Source of the DNA: an uncultured Oscillospiraceae bacterium
Lineage (GTDB): Bacteria; Bacillota; Clostridia; Oscillospirales; Oscillospiraceae
Length of the DNA: 30,066 nucleotides
Reading direction: 5' to 3'
Assembly (NCBI GenBank): GCA_910589085.1
Contig: CAJUSG010000028.1
Location: 1 to 30,066, forward strand
Below are positions 1-6,963 of this stretch, one piece after another. Below the pieces are notes generated by a model. That model saw only the letters and a program-made list of their open reading frames with translations. It was not told the origin of the DNA and ran no database searches. Within the stretch, counting starts at the first letter, position 1; the number at the start of each line of letters is the position of its first letter. Position numbers and translations under genes: made by a program.

Positions 1-54
1 CCCCCAACATTCAGAACCGGAATCTGACGCTCTATCCAATTGAACTACGGACGC
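1..54 (-). tRNA. tRNA-Arg(CCG), 3' end cut by window edge
   Basis: Read on the minus strand from 54, the sequence gives an acceptor 5' strand GCGTCCG, a D-arm with GTTC...GAGC, and an anticodon stem TCAGA/TCTGA. The stem encloses the loop TTCCGGT, so the anticodon is CCG (arginine). The variable region follows and the window ends before the T-arm and the acceptor 3' strand. A strong promoter sits just upstream (74-102). The missing 3' half prevents checking the acceptor stem. Confidence 0.88.
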
Positions 55-73
55 ATCTTTAAAGCGCTTGATC

Positions 74-102
74 ATTATAACAGATCCGCAGTCCGTTGTA
101 AA
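74..102 (-). promoter_or_regulatory. Promoter of tRNA-Arg
   Basis: On the minus strand, TTTACA (97-102) and TATAAT (74-79) are separated by exactly 17 nt. The -10 box ends about 20 nt before the tRNA 5' end, which fits a SigA promoter for a stable RNA. No convincing terminator for ftsH is visible between 103 and 140. Confidence 0.75.
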
Positions 103-140
103 GGGGAAAATTAGGGGTTTGGGAAAAAATCCGAAAATTT

Positions 141-2027
141 TCATAGCAGGGGCTTTCGGTAGAGGGCGAACTCCTCCGCCAGGGGATCATCAAACACCTT
201 CGCAAAGGTTTCCGCCTCCATGGTCTCGTGGTCCAGCAGGTAGCGGGCGGTAATTTCCAGTTCCTGGCGGCAGCGGGTCAGGATCTTCTCACAGTCGGCA
301 TAGGCCTGATCGATCAGAGCCCGGACCTCCTGGTCGATCAGGGCGGCCACCTCCTCGGAGTAGGTCTTGGCCTGGGCCATGGACCGGCCGATAAACACCT
401 CGTCGTGGCCGGTCTCGAAGACCACGCTCCCCAGCCGTTCGCTCATGCCGTAGCGCATGACCATATTCCGGGCGATGGCGGAGGCCCGCTGGATATCGCT
501 GCCCGCGCCGGTGGAGATATCCCCCAGCACCAGCTGCTCGGCCACCCGCCCGCCCAGGCAGCGGGCAATCTGCTCGGTCAGCTCCTGCTTGGACTGGTAT
601 GCCGTGTCCTCCTGGGGCAGGGAGATGGTCATGCCGCCCGCCTGACCCCGGGGAACGATGGTAATCTGGTGGACCGGGTCGGCGGTGGCCAGCTCGTGGA
701 TGACCACAGCGTGCCCCGCCTCGTGGTAGGCGGTGAGCTTCCTGGCCCGCTCGGTGACCACCCGGCTGCGCTTTTCCGGGCCGGCAATCACCTTGAGCAT
801 GGCCTCATGGAGGTCGGCTCTGGTAATAAACCTCCGGTCCGCCCGGGCGGCCAGCAGTGCCGCCTCGTTGAGCAGATTCTCCAGGTCGGCCCCGGTAAAA
901 CCGGAGGTTGCCCGGGCCACATCCTTCAGCACCACATCCTCGGCCAGGGGCTTCTGCCGGGCGTGGACCTTCAGAATATCCTCTCTTCCCTTGATATCGG
1001 GCAGGCCCACATAAATCTGCCGGTCGAACCGGCCGGGCCGCAGCAGGGCCGGGTCCAGAATATCCTGCCGGTTGGTGGCGGCCAGCACAATAACCCCCTC
1101 GTTGACGGCAAAGCCGTCCATCTCCACCAGCAGCTGGTTCAGGGTCTGCTCCCGCTCATCGTGTCCGCCGCCCAGGCCGGCGCCCCGCCGGCGGCCGACG
1201 GCGTCGATCTCGTCAATGAACACGATGGCGGGGGAATCCTTCTTGGCCTGGTCGAAGAGGTCCCGGACCCGGCCGGCGCCCACGCCCACATAGAGCTCCA
1301 CAAAGTCGGAGCCCGAGATGGACAGAAACTGCACCCCCGCCTCTCCGGCCACCGCCTTGGCGATCAGGGTTTTGCCCGTGCCCGGAGGGCCCACCAGCAG
1401 CACGCCCTTGGGGATCCGGGCGCCCAGGGAGGTAAATTTCTGGGGGTCCCGGAGGAACTCCACAATCTCCCGCAGCTCCTCCTTCTCCTCGTCCGCCCCG
1501 GCCACATCCTCAAAGGTGACCTTCTTCCCCTGGTCGGACAGGGTGCGGGTGCGGGCCCGGCTGAACCGGGCGGCCCCGGGGGCGGAGCCCCCGCCGCCGG
1601 CGCTCCTCTGCCGCATCATCAGATACCAGAACAGGCACAGCACCGCCGCCGCCACCAGATAGGGGATCAAATCATACCACCAGGAGCTCTCCACCCCGGG
1701 CGGATAGTCGTAGCCCTTCAGCACCCCGGAGGCCAGCTGCTCATCAATGAGCTGGCGCATATCGCTGTAGAACACCAGCGGGCTGGCCACCTGGTAGACC
1801 ATGCGGACAGACTCCCCCTCCTTCTGTCCCCGGAGGGTCAGGGTGAGCGTGCTGTCCTCCAGGGTAAAATACTCCACCCGTCCCTGGTGAAAGAGCTCGC
1901 GGATCTGGCTGTAGGTGGGGGCGTCCCCCCTGTTCACCTGCTGCAAAGCGGAAAAGGTAAAAAACGCCATCATGGCCAACAGCAGCAGCATGAAAAAGTC
2001 CCGGGAACCCAAACGTCTCATAGGCAT
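141..2027 (-). CDS. ftsH: ATP-dependent zinc metalloprotease FtsH
   Basis: FtsH is the membrane-anchored AAA+ protease that extracts and degrades misfolded membrane proteins and selected regulators. The 628-residue product has a first membrane segment at about 11-28, an extracytoplasmic domain to about 115, and a second membrane segment at about 119-137. The AAA+ module follows, with Walker A GPPGTGKT at 213-220, a pore loop around FVELYVGVG (242-250), Walker B IVFIDEID (268-275) and a second region of homology at about 317-336. The zinc site HEAGH is at 435-439. Length and architecture are normal for the family. A second ATG at 2021 (MRRLGS) is equally well spaced from the AGGAAAGG ribosome binding site, so the true start may be two codons downstream. 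It is the last gene of tilS-hpt-ftsH, an order known from Bacillus, with 37 nt between hpt and ftsH. Confidence 0.98.
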   Translation of the reverse strand: MPMRRLGSRDFFMLLLLAMMAFFTFSALQQVNRGDAPTYSQIRELFHQGRVEYFTLEDSTLTLTLRGQKEGESVRMVYQVASPLVFYSDMRQLIDEQLASGVLKGYDYPPGVESSWWYDLIPYLVAAAVLCLFWYLMMRQRSAGGGGSAPGAARFSRARTRTLSDQGKKVTFEDVAGADEEKEELREIVEFLRDPQKFTSLGARIPKGVLLVGPPGTGKTLIAKAVAGEAGVQFLSISGSDFVELYVGVGAGRVRDLFDQAKKDSPAIVFIDEIDAVGRRRGAGLGGGHDEREQTLNQLLVEMDGFAVNEGVIVLAATNRQDILDPALLRPGRFDRQIYVGLPDIKGREDILKVHARQKPLAEDVVLKDVARATSGFTGADLENLLNEAALLAARADRRFITRADLHEAMLKVIAGPEKRSRVVTERARKLTAYHEAGHAVVIHELATADPVHQITIVPRGQAGGMTISLPQEDTAYQSKQELTEQIARCLGGRVAEQLVLGDISTGAGSDIQRASAIARNMVMRYGMSERLGSVVFETGHDEVFIGRSMAQAKTYSEEVAALIDQEVRALIDQAYADCEKILTRCRQELEITARYLLDHETMEAETFAKVFDDPLAEEFALYRKPLL

Positions 2028-2064
2028 GATCCTTTCCTGTAAAGCCGCCCTTCCGCAGGGGCCT

Positions 2065-2607
2065 TTACGCCCCGTAGACCTGGGGCTTCAAAATTCCGAT
2101 GTAGGGCAGATTGCGGTATTTCTCACTATAGTCCAGGCCGTAGCCCACCACAAAGGCGTCCGGGATGGTAAACCCGCTGTAGTGCAGCTCCACCGGCTTC
2201 ACCCGCCGCTCCGGCTTGTCCAGCAGGGCGCACAGGCGGACGGAGGCGGGGTGGCGGTGCTCCAGGATATTCAGCAGATAGTGGAGGGTGTTGCCGCTGT
2301 CCAGAATATCCTCCACCACAATCACGTGGCGGCCGGTGATATCCTCTGACAGGTCCTTGATGATCTGAATCTGCCCGCTGGAAGTGGTGCCGCTGCCGTA
2401 GGAGGACACCGACATGAAGTCCAGGGTGCAGGGCAGCTCCACCCCCCGGCACAGGTCGGCCATAAAGACAAAGGACCCCCGGAGAATGCCGATAAACATG
2501 ATCTCCTTCCCGGCGTAGTCCGCTGTAATCTGCCGGGCGATCTCCTTTACCCGGTTTTTCAGCTGTTCCTCTGTAAATAATATCTCCTGAATATCGTTCT
2601 CTAACAT
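2065..2607 (-). CDS. hpt: Hypoxanthine phosphoribosyltransferase
   Basis: Purine salvage enzyme that joins hypoxanthine or guanine to PRPP, giving IMP or GMP. The 180-residue length is usual for the bacterial family. The PRPP-binding loop VIVVEDILDSGNTL is at about 95-108, with the two acidic residues and the SGNT phosphate loop intact. The FMSVSSYGSGT segment before it matches the flexible active-site loop. The ATG at 2607 has an AAGGAAG ribosome binding site about 9 nt upstream. The gene starts 16 nt after tilS ends and is followed by ftsH, as in Bacillus, so the three are very probably co-transcribed. Confidence 0.96.
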   Translation of the reverse strand: MLENDIQEILFTEEQLKNRVKEIARQITADYAGKEIMFIGILRGSFVFMADLCRGVELPCTLDFMSVSSYGSGTTSSGQIQIIKDLSEDITGRHVIVVEDILDSGNTLHYLLNILEHRHPASVRLCALLDKPERRVKPVELHYSGFTIPDAFVVGYGLDYSEKYRNLPYIGILKPQVYGA

Positions 2608-2623
2608 GGAAATTTTCTTCCTT

Positions 2624-4015
2624 TCATTCTGAGATGGTCACAACAATATGCCACGCTCTCTGCCCCTCCCGGGCGGCGAAGGCCCGGTCGGGGCCCAGGC
2701 CGGCCACGGCGGCCGGACGGCCGTCCCAATCAAAGACGGGCAGCACCTCCCGCTGAAAGCGGGGGATTTTCTCTTCAATCATCCACTTTTTTACCGTCTT
2801 GCCCAGCCGTCCCGGCGGGGTGAGCCGGTCTCCGGTCCTTCTGGCCCGCAGCCTCAGCGCCTGAACAGCCCCCCGGTCCAGCCAGAAATCCCAGGGTCCC
2901 TGGGCCTGGCCGCCGTAGGTCCCCTCCTGGCAGGAGACCGTCCAGGGGCCGCACTCCAGCCCTCCCGGGAGGGGCACGTCCCGCTCCTCCAGGGGGACGG
3001 GGCCCAGCCGGGGTGCCAGAATCAGCCTTTCATAGACCCGGCGGGCGTCGGTGCCGTGGGGCAGGTACAGCCGTCCGGAGGGGTCGTCCCCCCGGCACAG
3101 CTTTAGCAGGGCGCCCAGGTGGACGGCGGAGCAGTTCTGGTCCCCTCCCCACAGCCGGCCCAGCAGCAGCCGGAGGCAGCGGCTGGCCACAGGGTCGGGG
3201 GCGCCGGCGATCACCGCCCTGTCGATGGCCAGTCCGCCCCCCTCCGGCACGGCCCGGTCCGCCAGCGCCCGGGCCTGGGCGGTGAGGCACGCCTCATCCG
3301 CCCGCAGGAGGGCGGCGGTGTCGGCCAGCCGGGCAGCGAAGCCGGGGGAAATGTCCTCCAGCACGGGCAGCACCTGGTGGCGGATGCGGTTGCGGGTGTA
3401 CTCGTCGCCGGCGTTGGAGCTGTCCTCCATATAGGGCAGGGAGTGGCTCCGCAGATAGTCCTCCACCTGCTGCCGGGTCACGGTGAGCAGCGGCCGAATG
3501 ATCTCCTCCCGCCTGGGCGGGATCCCGCCCAGCCCCCGCAGGCCGGAGCCCCGGGCCAGGTGGAACAAAATGGTCTCCACATTGTCGTTGGCGGTGTGGG
3601 CGGTGGCGATCCAGCGGGCGCCCGCCTCCTCCGCGGCCTGGCGGAGAAAGGCGTAGCGCATATCCCGGGCGGTCTCCTCAATGCCCGTCCCCCGGATGCG
3701 GGCCTGGGCGGACACATCCCCGGAGCCTATGTACAGGGGGACGGCGGGCCGTACAGTCCCGTCACCCCGCCGGTGCCGGCCGCAGCACAGCTGGACGAAC
3801 TGCTCCACAAACCGCTGGTCCCGGTCGGACTCCGCCCCCCGCAGCCGGTGGTTGTAGTGGGCGGCGGCCAGGGTGAAGTCCAGCCTGTCCCGCAGGCGGC
3901 AGAGGACGTGGAGCATGGCCACCGAGTCCGCCCCGCCGGACACGGCGCACAGCACCGCGGACCCCGGGGGGATCAGGTCCTGCTCCCGGATAAAGCGCTC
4001 TATCTGTCTCAGCAT
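2624..4015 (-). CDS. tilS: tRNA(Ile)-lysidine synthetase TilS
   Basis: TilS attaches lysine to C34 of the CAU-anticodon isoleucine tRNA so that it reads AUA. The N-terminal N-type ATP pyrophosphatase domain carries the PP-loop SGGADS at 26-31. Further matches are AHYNHRLRG (52-60) and a HTANDNVET motif. The C-terminal TilS domain contains RRTGDRLTP near residue 390. At 463 residues it is within the family range. Around residues 79-91 there is an arginine/glycine-rich stretch (GRHRRGDGTVRPA) between the usual core and the VPLYIGSGDV strand, longer than I expect for the family. The ATG at 4015 has an AGGCAGG-like ribosome binding site. It is the first gene of tilS-hpt-ftsH; the 62-nt gap upstream holds a palindrome. 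Confidence 0.95.
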   Translation of the reverse strand: MLRQIERFIREQDLIPPGSAVLCAVSGGADSVAMLHVLCRLRDRLDFTLAAAHYNHRLRGAESDRDQRFVEQFVQLCCGRHRRGDGTVRPAVPLYIGSGDVSAQARIRGTGIEETARDMRYAFLRQAAEEAGARWIATAHTANDNVETILFHLARGSGLRGLGGIPPRREEIIRPLLTVTRQQVEDYLRSHSLPYMEDSSNAGDEYTRNRIRHQVLPVLEDISPGFAARLADTAALLRADEACLTAQARALADRAVPEGGGLAIDRAVIAGAPDPVASRCLRLLLGRLWGGDQNCSAVHLGALLKLCRGDDPSGRLYLPHGTDARRVYERLILAPRLGPVPLEERDVPLPGGLECGPWTVSCQEGTYGGQAQGPWDFWLDRGAVQALRLRARRTGDRLTPPGRLGKTVKKWMIEEKIPRFQREVLPVFDWDGRPAAVAGLGPDRAFAAREGQRAWHIVVTISE

Positions 4016-4035
4016 AGCGGGACCTGCCTTTCTAT

Positions 4036-4058
4036 GTAGGGGCGGACAGCGTCCGCCC
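4036..4058. repeat. GTAGGGGCGG-type palindrome, copy 1
   Basis: Short hairpin between the membrane-protein gene and tilS: arms GGGCGGAC and GTCCGCCC around loop AGC, preceded by GTA. It belongs to a family seen at several other intergenic sites in this window, with different but complementary inner bases. Confidence 0.7.
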
Positions 4059-4077
4059 GCGGGTCGATTGTTATTGG

Positions 4078-4821
4078 TCAGTCAACCGGTGTGATCTCTG
4101 TCACTAGGTGGAAATTTGAGGTATAGCTGACCTGATACCGCTGGACATGCTCCCAGTTCCAGCCCCAGGTCTGGCCGGCAACACAGAAGCTGTCCGAAAC
4201 AGGGGTAAAGTCCAAGGCGTCGGGAAAGCGGAGGGTCACCCATTCAAAATCAGTGTCCCGCCCGGAGGCGCCCCGGCGGTGAAGGGTCAAATCATCCGAT
4301 GGAGCGCCGGGCATATGGTCCGGGACGGATTTTTCATCCAGAAGCAAGGTCATCTGTTCCAGCTCCCCCGCCTCGATCTGCCGGATGTCCGCACTGTATT
4401 GAACACAGAGCTTGGGCAGCTCCGCTCTCCACAGCACAACGCCCCAGGCCCCGACCACCACCGAAAGCAGGAGAACTCCGGCGAGTATGGTGAGAGCGGG
4501 AATGCTCAGCAGGGCGGTCCTACGGCCCAATTTGCGCCCCCAGACACGGAACTGCCAGACAACCAGGGCCCCGTAGAGAAAGGGGGCCAGCAGTGCTAGG
4601 GCGCAGGCGATCAGATGTCCGGCGTGGTAGGCTCGCAGCAGCGCCAGCGCGGGGCTGTCCGGTGTGGCGCGCAGGAGGAGCAGGCTGGGGATGCCGGTGG
4701 AGAGGACCAGCGCGCCCAGTACCACCAGACAGGAGCCAAAGGGGGCCCCGATAATCAGGAGCAGGGACTGCGGGGGCAGGACCTCCTGACTCCAATCGTC
4801 CGGATTGAAATACGGGTGCAT
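4078..4821 (-). CDS. Three-span membrane protein of unknown function
   Basis: I do not recognise this 247-residue protein. It starts MHPYFNPDDW and has three predicted membrane-spanning regions at about 18-50, 62-90 and 103-130. A hydrophilic C-terminal half of about 115 residues follows, including a WVTLRFP strand and a tryptophan-rich GQTWGWNW segment. The C-terminal part looks like a soluble sensor or binding domain, but no family motif is evident. The ATG at 4821 is preceded at 8-9 nt by AGGAGG inside the last codons of dnaB, and begins just after the dnaB stop. It is therefore almost certainly translated from the dnaB transcript. An in-frame upstream ATG at 4995 would overlap dnaB deeply and give a low-complexity leader, so I rejected it. 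Confidence 0.8.
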   Translation of the reverse strand: MHPYFNPDDWSQEVLPPQSLLLIIGAPFGSCLVVLGALVLSTGIPSLLLLRATPDSPALALLRAYHAGHLIACALALLAPFLYGALVVWQFRVWGRKLGRRTALLSIPALTILAGVLLLSVVVGAWGVVLWRAELPKLCVQYSADIRQIEAGELEQMTLLLDEKSVPDHMPGAPSDDLTLHRRGASGRDTDFEWVTLRFPDALDFTPVSDSFCVAGQTWGWNWEHVQRYQVSYTSNFHLVTEITPVD

Positions 4822-4822
4822 C

Positions 4823-6181
4823 TCAATACTCCTCCCGCCGCCACTCCATATCGGTGAAGGTAGTAAATTCGGGGGTCCATTGCAGGTCCACCTTGCCCGT
4901 CTCGCCGTGGCGGTTTTTGGCGATGATGCACTCGGCCAGGTTGGGGTTTTCGGTGTCGGCGTTGTAGTAGCCCTCCCGGTAAAGGAACAGGACAATATCA
5001 GCGTCCTGCTCGATGGCCCCCGACTCCCGCAGGTCGGACAGCATGGGCCGCTTGTCCTGCCGGGACTCGTTGGCCCGGGAGAGCTGGCTCAGGCACAGCA
5101 CGGGGACATTCAGGTCCTTGGCCATAATCTTCAGGCTCCGGGAGATATCGGACACAATCTGCTGCCGGTTCTCCCCCCGGCTGCCCGACTTGCCCCCGGC
5201 GGACTGCATCAGCTGGAGGTAGTCGATGACAATGAGCCCCAGGTCGTCCACCCGGCGGCACTTGGCCAGGATATCGGCCACGGTGACGCTGGAGTCGTCG
5301 TCAATAAGGATGGTGGAGCGGTTGAGGGAGTCTGCTGCGGCGGCCACGCTCTCCCAGTCCTGGTCGTCCAGCTTACCGGTGACCAGCTTTTTGTTGTCCA
5401 CATAGCACTCGCTGGAGATGAGGCGCAGGGCCAGCTGCTCCCGGCTCATCTCCAGGGAGAAGAAGGCCACCTTTTTCCCCGACCTCTTGCCCGCATCCAG
5501 CAGGATGTTCAGGGCCATGGAGGTCTTGCCCATGCCGGGCCGGGCGGCCAGCAGGATCAGGTCTGAGTTGTTCAGGCCGGAGATGGCCCGGTCCAGGTCC
5601 CGCAGGCCGGTGGACAGCCCCGGGATGGCCCGGTCGCTGGCGGCCAGCTCCTCCAGCCGGTCGTACACGTCGATGATAACGTCGGAGATAGGGGTCAGCC
5701 CCCGGGCGGCCCGGCCCTGGCGGATGGCGTAAACGCGCTGTTCCGCCGCCTCCAGGATATCCTGACCGGTGGCGGTCCCCTCCTGAATCATAGCGGTGAG
5801 GTCGCCCGCCGCCTCGGCCACCCGGCGCAGGAGGGTCTTGTCCTTGATAATCTCAATGTACTCCCCCACGTTGGCGGCGGTGGGGGTGGTGTCCATAAGC
5901 TGCAAAATGTAGCCTCTGGACTGGTTTTCGTCATAATAGCCGTTCTGCTTCATGTTCTCCAGCACCGTCACCGGGTCGATGGTGAGGGAGTAGTTGAACA
6001 TGGAGTAGATAGTCTCGTAAATTTCTTTGTTCTGGCGGATGTAGAAGTCGTCGGTGCGCAGCTTGTCGATGACCTCGGAGACACACCGGGGATCGATCAG
6101 CATGGAGCCCAGCACCGCCTGCTCCGCCTCCACGCTGTGGGGCAGCTGCCGGAGCAGCAGCTCGTCGGTTTCTGTGGGCAT
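4823..6181 (-). CDS. dnaB: Replicative DNA helicase DnaB
   Basis: Hexameric helicase that unwinds the chromosome at the fork (called DnaC in Bacillus). The 452-residue product has the N-terminal primase-interacting domain (about 15-115), a linker, and the RecA-like ATPase. Walker A ARPGMGKT is at 213-220, and Walker B LGLIVIDYLQLM spans about 314-325. The conserved LSQLSRANESR region and the C-terminal DIVLFLYREGYY are also present. No intein is present. The ATG at 6181 has AAGGAGGTGA 7 nt upstream. In Bacillus the gene directly follows rplI. Here a 175-bp set of hairpins separates them, the last of which is followed by a short T-run just before this ribosome binding site and might attenuate read-through. 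Confidence 0.97.
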   Translation of the reverse strand: MPTETDELLLRQLPHSVEAEQAVLGSMLIDPRCVSEVIDKLRTDDFYIRQNKEIYETIYSMFNYSLTIDPVTVLENMKQNGYYDENQSRGYILQLMDTTPTAANVGEYIEIIKDKTLLRRVAEAAGDLTAMIQEGTATGQDILEAAEQRVYAIRQGRAARGLTPISDVIIDVYDRLEELAASDRAIPGLSTGLRDLDRAISGLNNSDLILLAARPGMGKTSMALNILLDAGKRSGKKVAFFSLEMSREQLALRLISSECYVDNKKLVTGKLDDQDWESVAAAADSLNRSTILIDDDSSVTVADILAKCRRVDDLGLIVIDYLQLMQSAGGKSGSRGENRQQIVSDISRSLKIMAKDLNVPVLCLSQLSRANESRQDKRPMLSDLRESGAIEQDADIVLFLYREGYYNADTENPNLAECIIAKNRHGETGKVDLQWTPEFTTFTDMEWRREEY

Positions 6182-6199
6182 GAGGTCACCTCCTTAAAA

Positions 6200-6375
6200 G
6201 GCCCCTTTTGAAAGGGGCTGTCAGCCGAAGGCTGACTGAGGATTGTGTTCGCGAAGCGAACATACGGAGTAAACAAAATTTCCGAGTACTGGTTTGCTTC
6301 GCACATTTTGGCTTCGCCAAAATACAATCCTCCGCCCCAGTGTGCGCACTGGGGCACCTCCTTTCAAAAGGAGGC
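6200..6375. repeat. Composite multi-hairpin intergenic element
   Basis: This element fills the rplI-dnaB gap with consecutive perfect or near-perfect stems. They are GCCCC/GGGGC (6201-6218), GTCAGCC/GGCTGAC (6220-6236), GTTCGC/GCGAAC (6247-6261), ATTTTGGC/GCCAAAAT (6305-6323), GCCCCAGT/ACTGGGGC (6334-6355) and CCTCCTTT/AAAGGAGG (about 6357-6374). An outer inverted repeat GAGGATTGT/ACAATCCTC (6238-6246 and 6324-6332) encloses an AT-rich middle. No ORF is present. This is the structure of a MITE-like or REP-like element, inferred from shape only. Confidence 0.75.
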
Positions 6376-6378
6376 TTT

Positions 6379-6825
6379 TTACCCCTCCACCACCAGCACG
6401 TTGACAGTGCCGCTGATCTCGTAGCCCAGCTTGGCCTTGATCTGGTAGCTGCCGCAGGACTTGATGGGCTCATCCAGCACCAGCTTGGTCTTGGGGATGA
6501 CAACCCCGTGCTGGGCGGCCAGGGCGTCGGAGACCTCCTTGCCGGTGACGGCGCCGAACAGGCGGCCGCCCTCGCCGGACTTGGCGGAAATCTTTACCAT
6601 AACGCCCTCCAGCTTCTTGGCCAGGGCCTCGGCCTCGGCCTTCTCGGCGGCCTCCTGGGCCTTCTTGGCCTTCTCCTGCTGCTTCATGGTGTTCACGTTC
6701 TCCGCCGTAGCGGTGACAGCCAGCTTTTTGGGCAGGAGGAAATTCCGGGCGTAGCCGTCGGAGACCTCCACCAGCTGGCCCTTCTTCCCCTGGCCGCGTA
6801 CATCCTGCTGTAAAATGACTTTCAT
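6379..6825 (-). CDS. rplI: 50S ribosomal protein L9
   Basis: L9 binds 23S rRNA near the base of the L1 stalk and helps restrain ribosome slippage. The 148-residue product has the N-terminal globular domain (MKVILQQDVRGQGKKGQ, then YARNFLLPKKLA at about 25-36). A long charged connecting helix spans about 40-75 and the C-terminal domain ends in VNVLVVEG. Length is typical. I chose the ATG at 6825 because AAAGGA lies about 10 nt upstream and MKVIL is the family start. A TTG three codons upstream (6834) overlaps the spacer. It lies downstream of gdpP and upstream of dnaB, the same order as in Bacillus. Confidence 0.97.
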   Translation of the reverse strand: MKVILQQDVRGQGKKGQLVEVSDGYARNFLLPKKLAVTATAENVNTMKQQEKAKKAQEAAEKAEAEALAKKLEGVMVKISAKSGEGGRLFGAVTGKEVSDALAAQHGVVIPKTKLVLDEPIKSCGSYQIKAKLGYEISGTVNVLVVEG

Positions 6826-6859
6826 GTGAATCAAATCCTTTCTGATGTTGTTTTATTTG

Positions 6860-6963
6860 GCAGGGGTGGCCACAGGCCGCCCCTACAGACATCGACTGTA
6901 GGGCGCGACGATCCCGGCGCGCCGTTCTACGGCGGCAGCGGGCCGAGTCGTCCCGCCCTACGT
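6860..6963. repeat. Intergenic palindrome cluster between gdpP and rplI
   Basis: No gene is visible in this gap. It contains a GGGGTGGCC/GGCCGCCCC hairpin with loop ACA (6863-6883, one G-T wobble). A GTAGGGCGCG...CGCGCC unit follows at about 6898-6930, and then a related unit in the opposite orientation (read on the minus strand, GTAGGGCGGG...CCCGC, about 6933-6962). All resemble units at 26.4-26.56 kb and 27.9-28.0 kb. Confidence 0.7.

Noticed and set aside
228..2042. Long open frame opposite ftsH
   Set aside because: Antisense shadow of a strongly conserved gene; no start signals.
4822..4995. Upstream start for the three-span membrane protein
   Set aside because: It would overlap dnaB by 170 nt with a low-complexity leader; the ATG at 4821 has an ideal AGGAGG.
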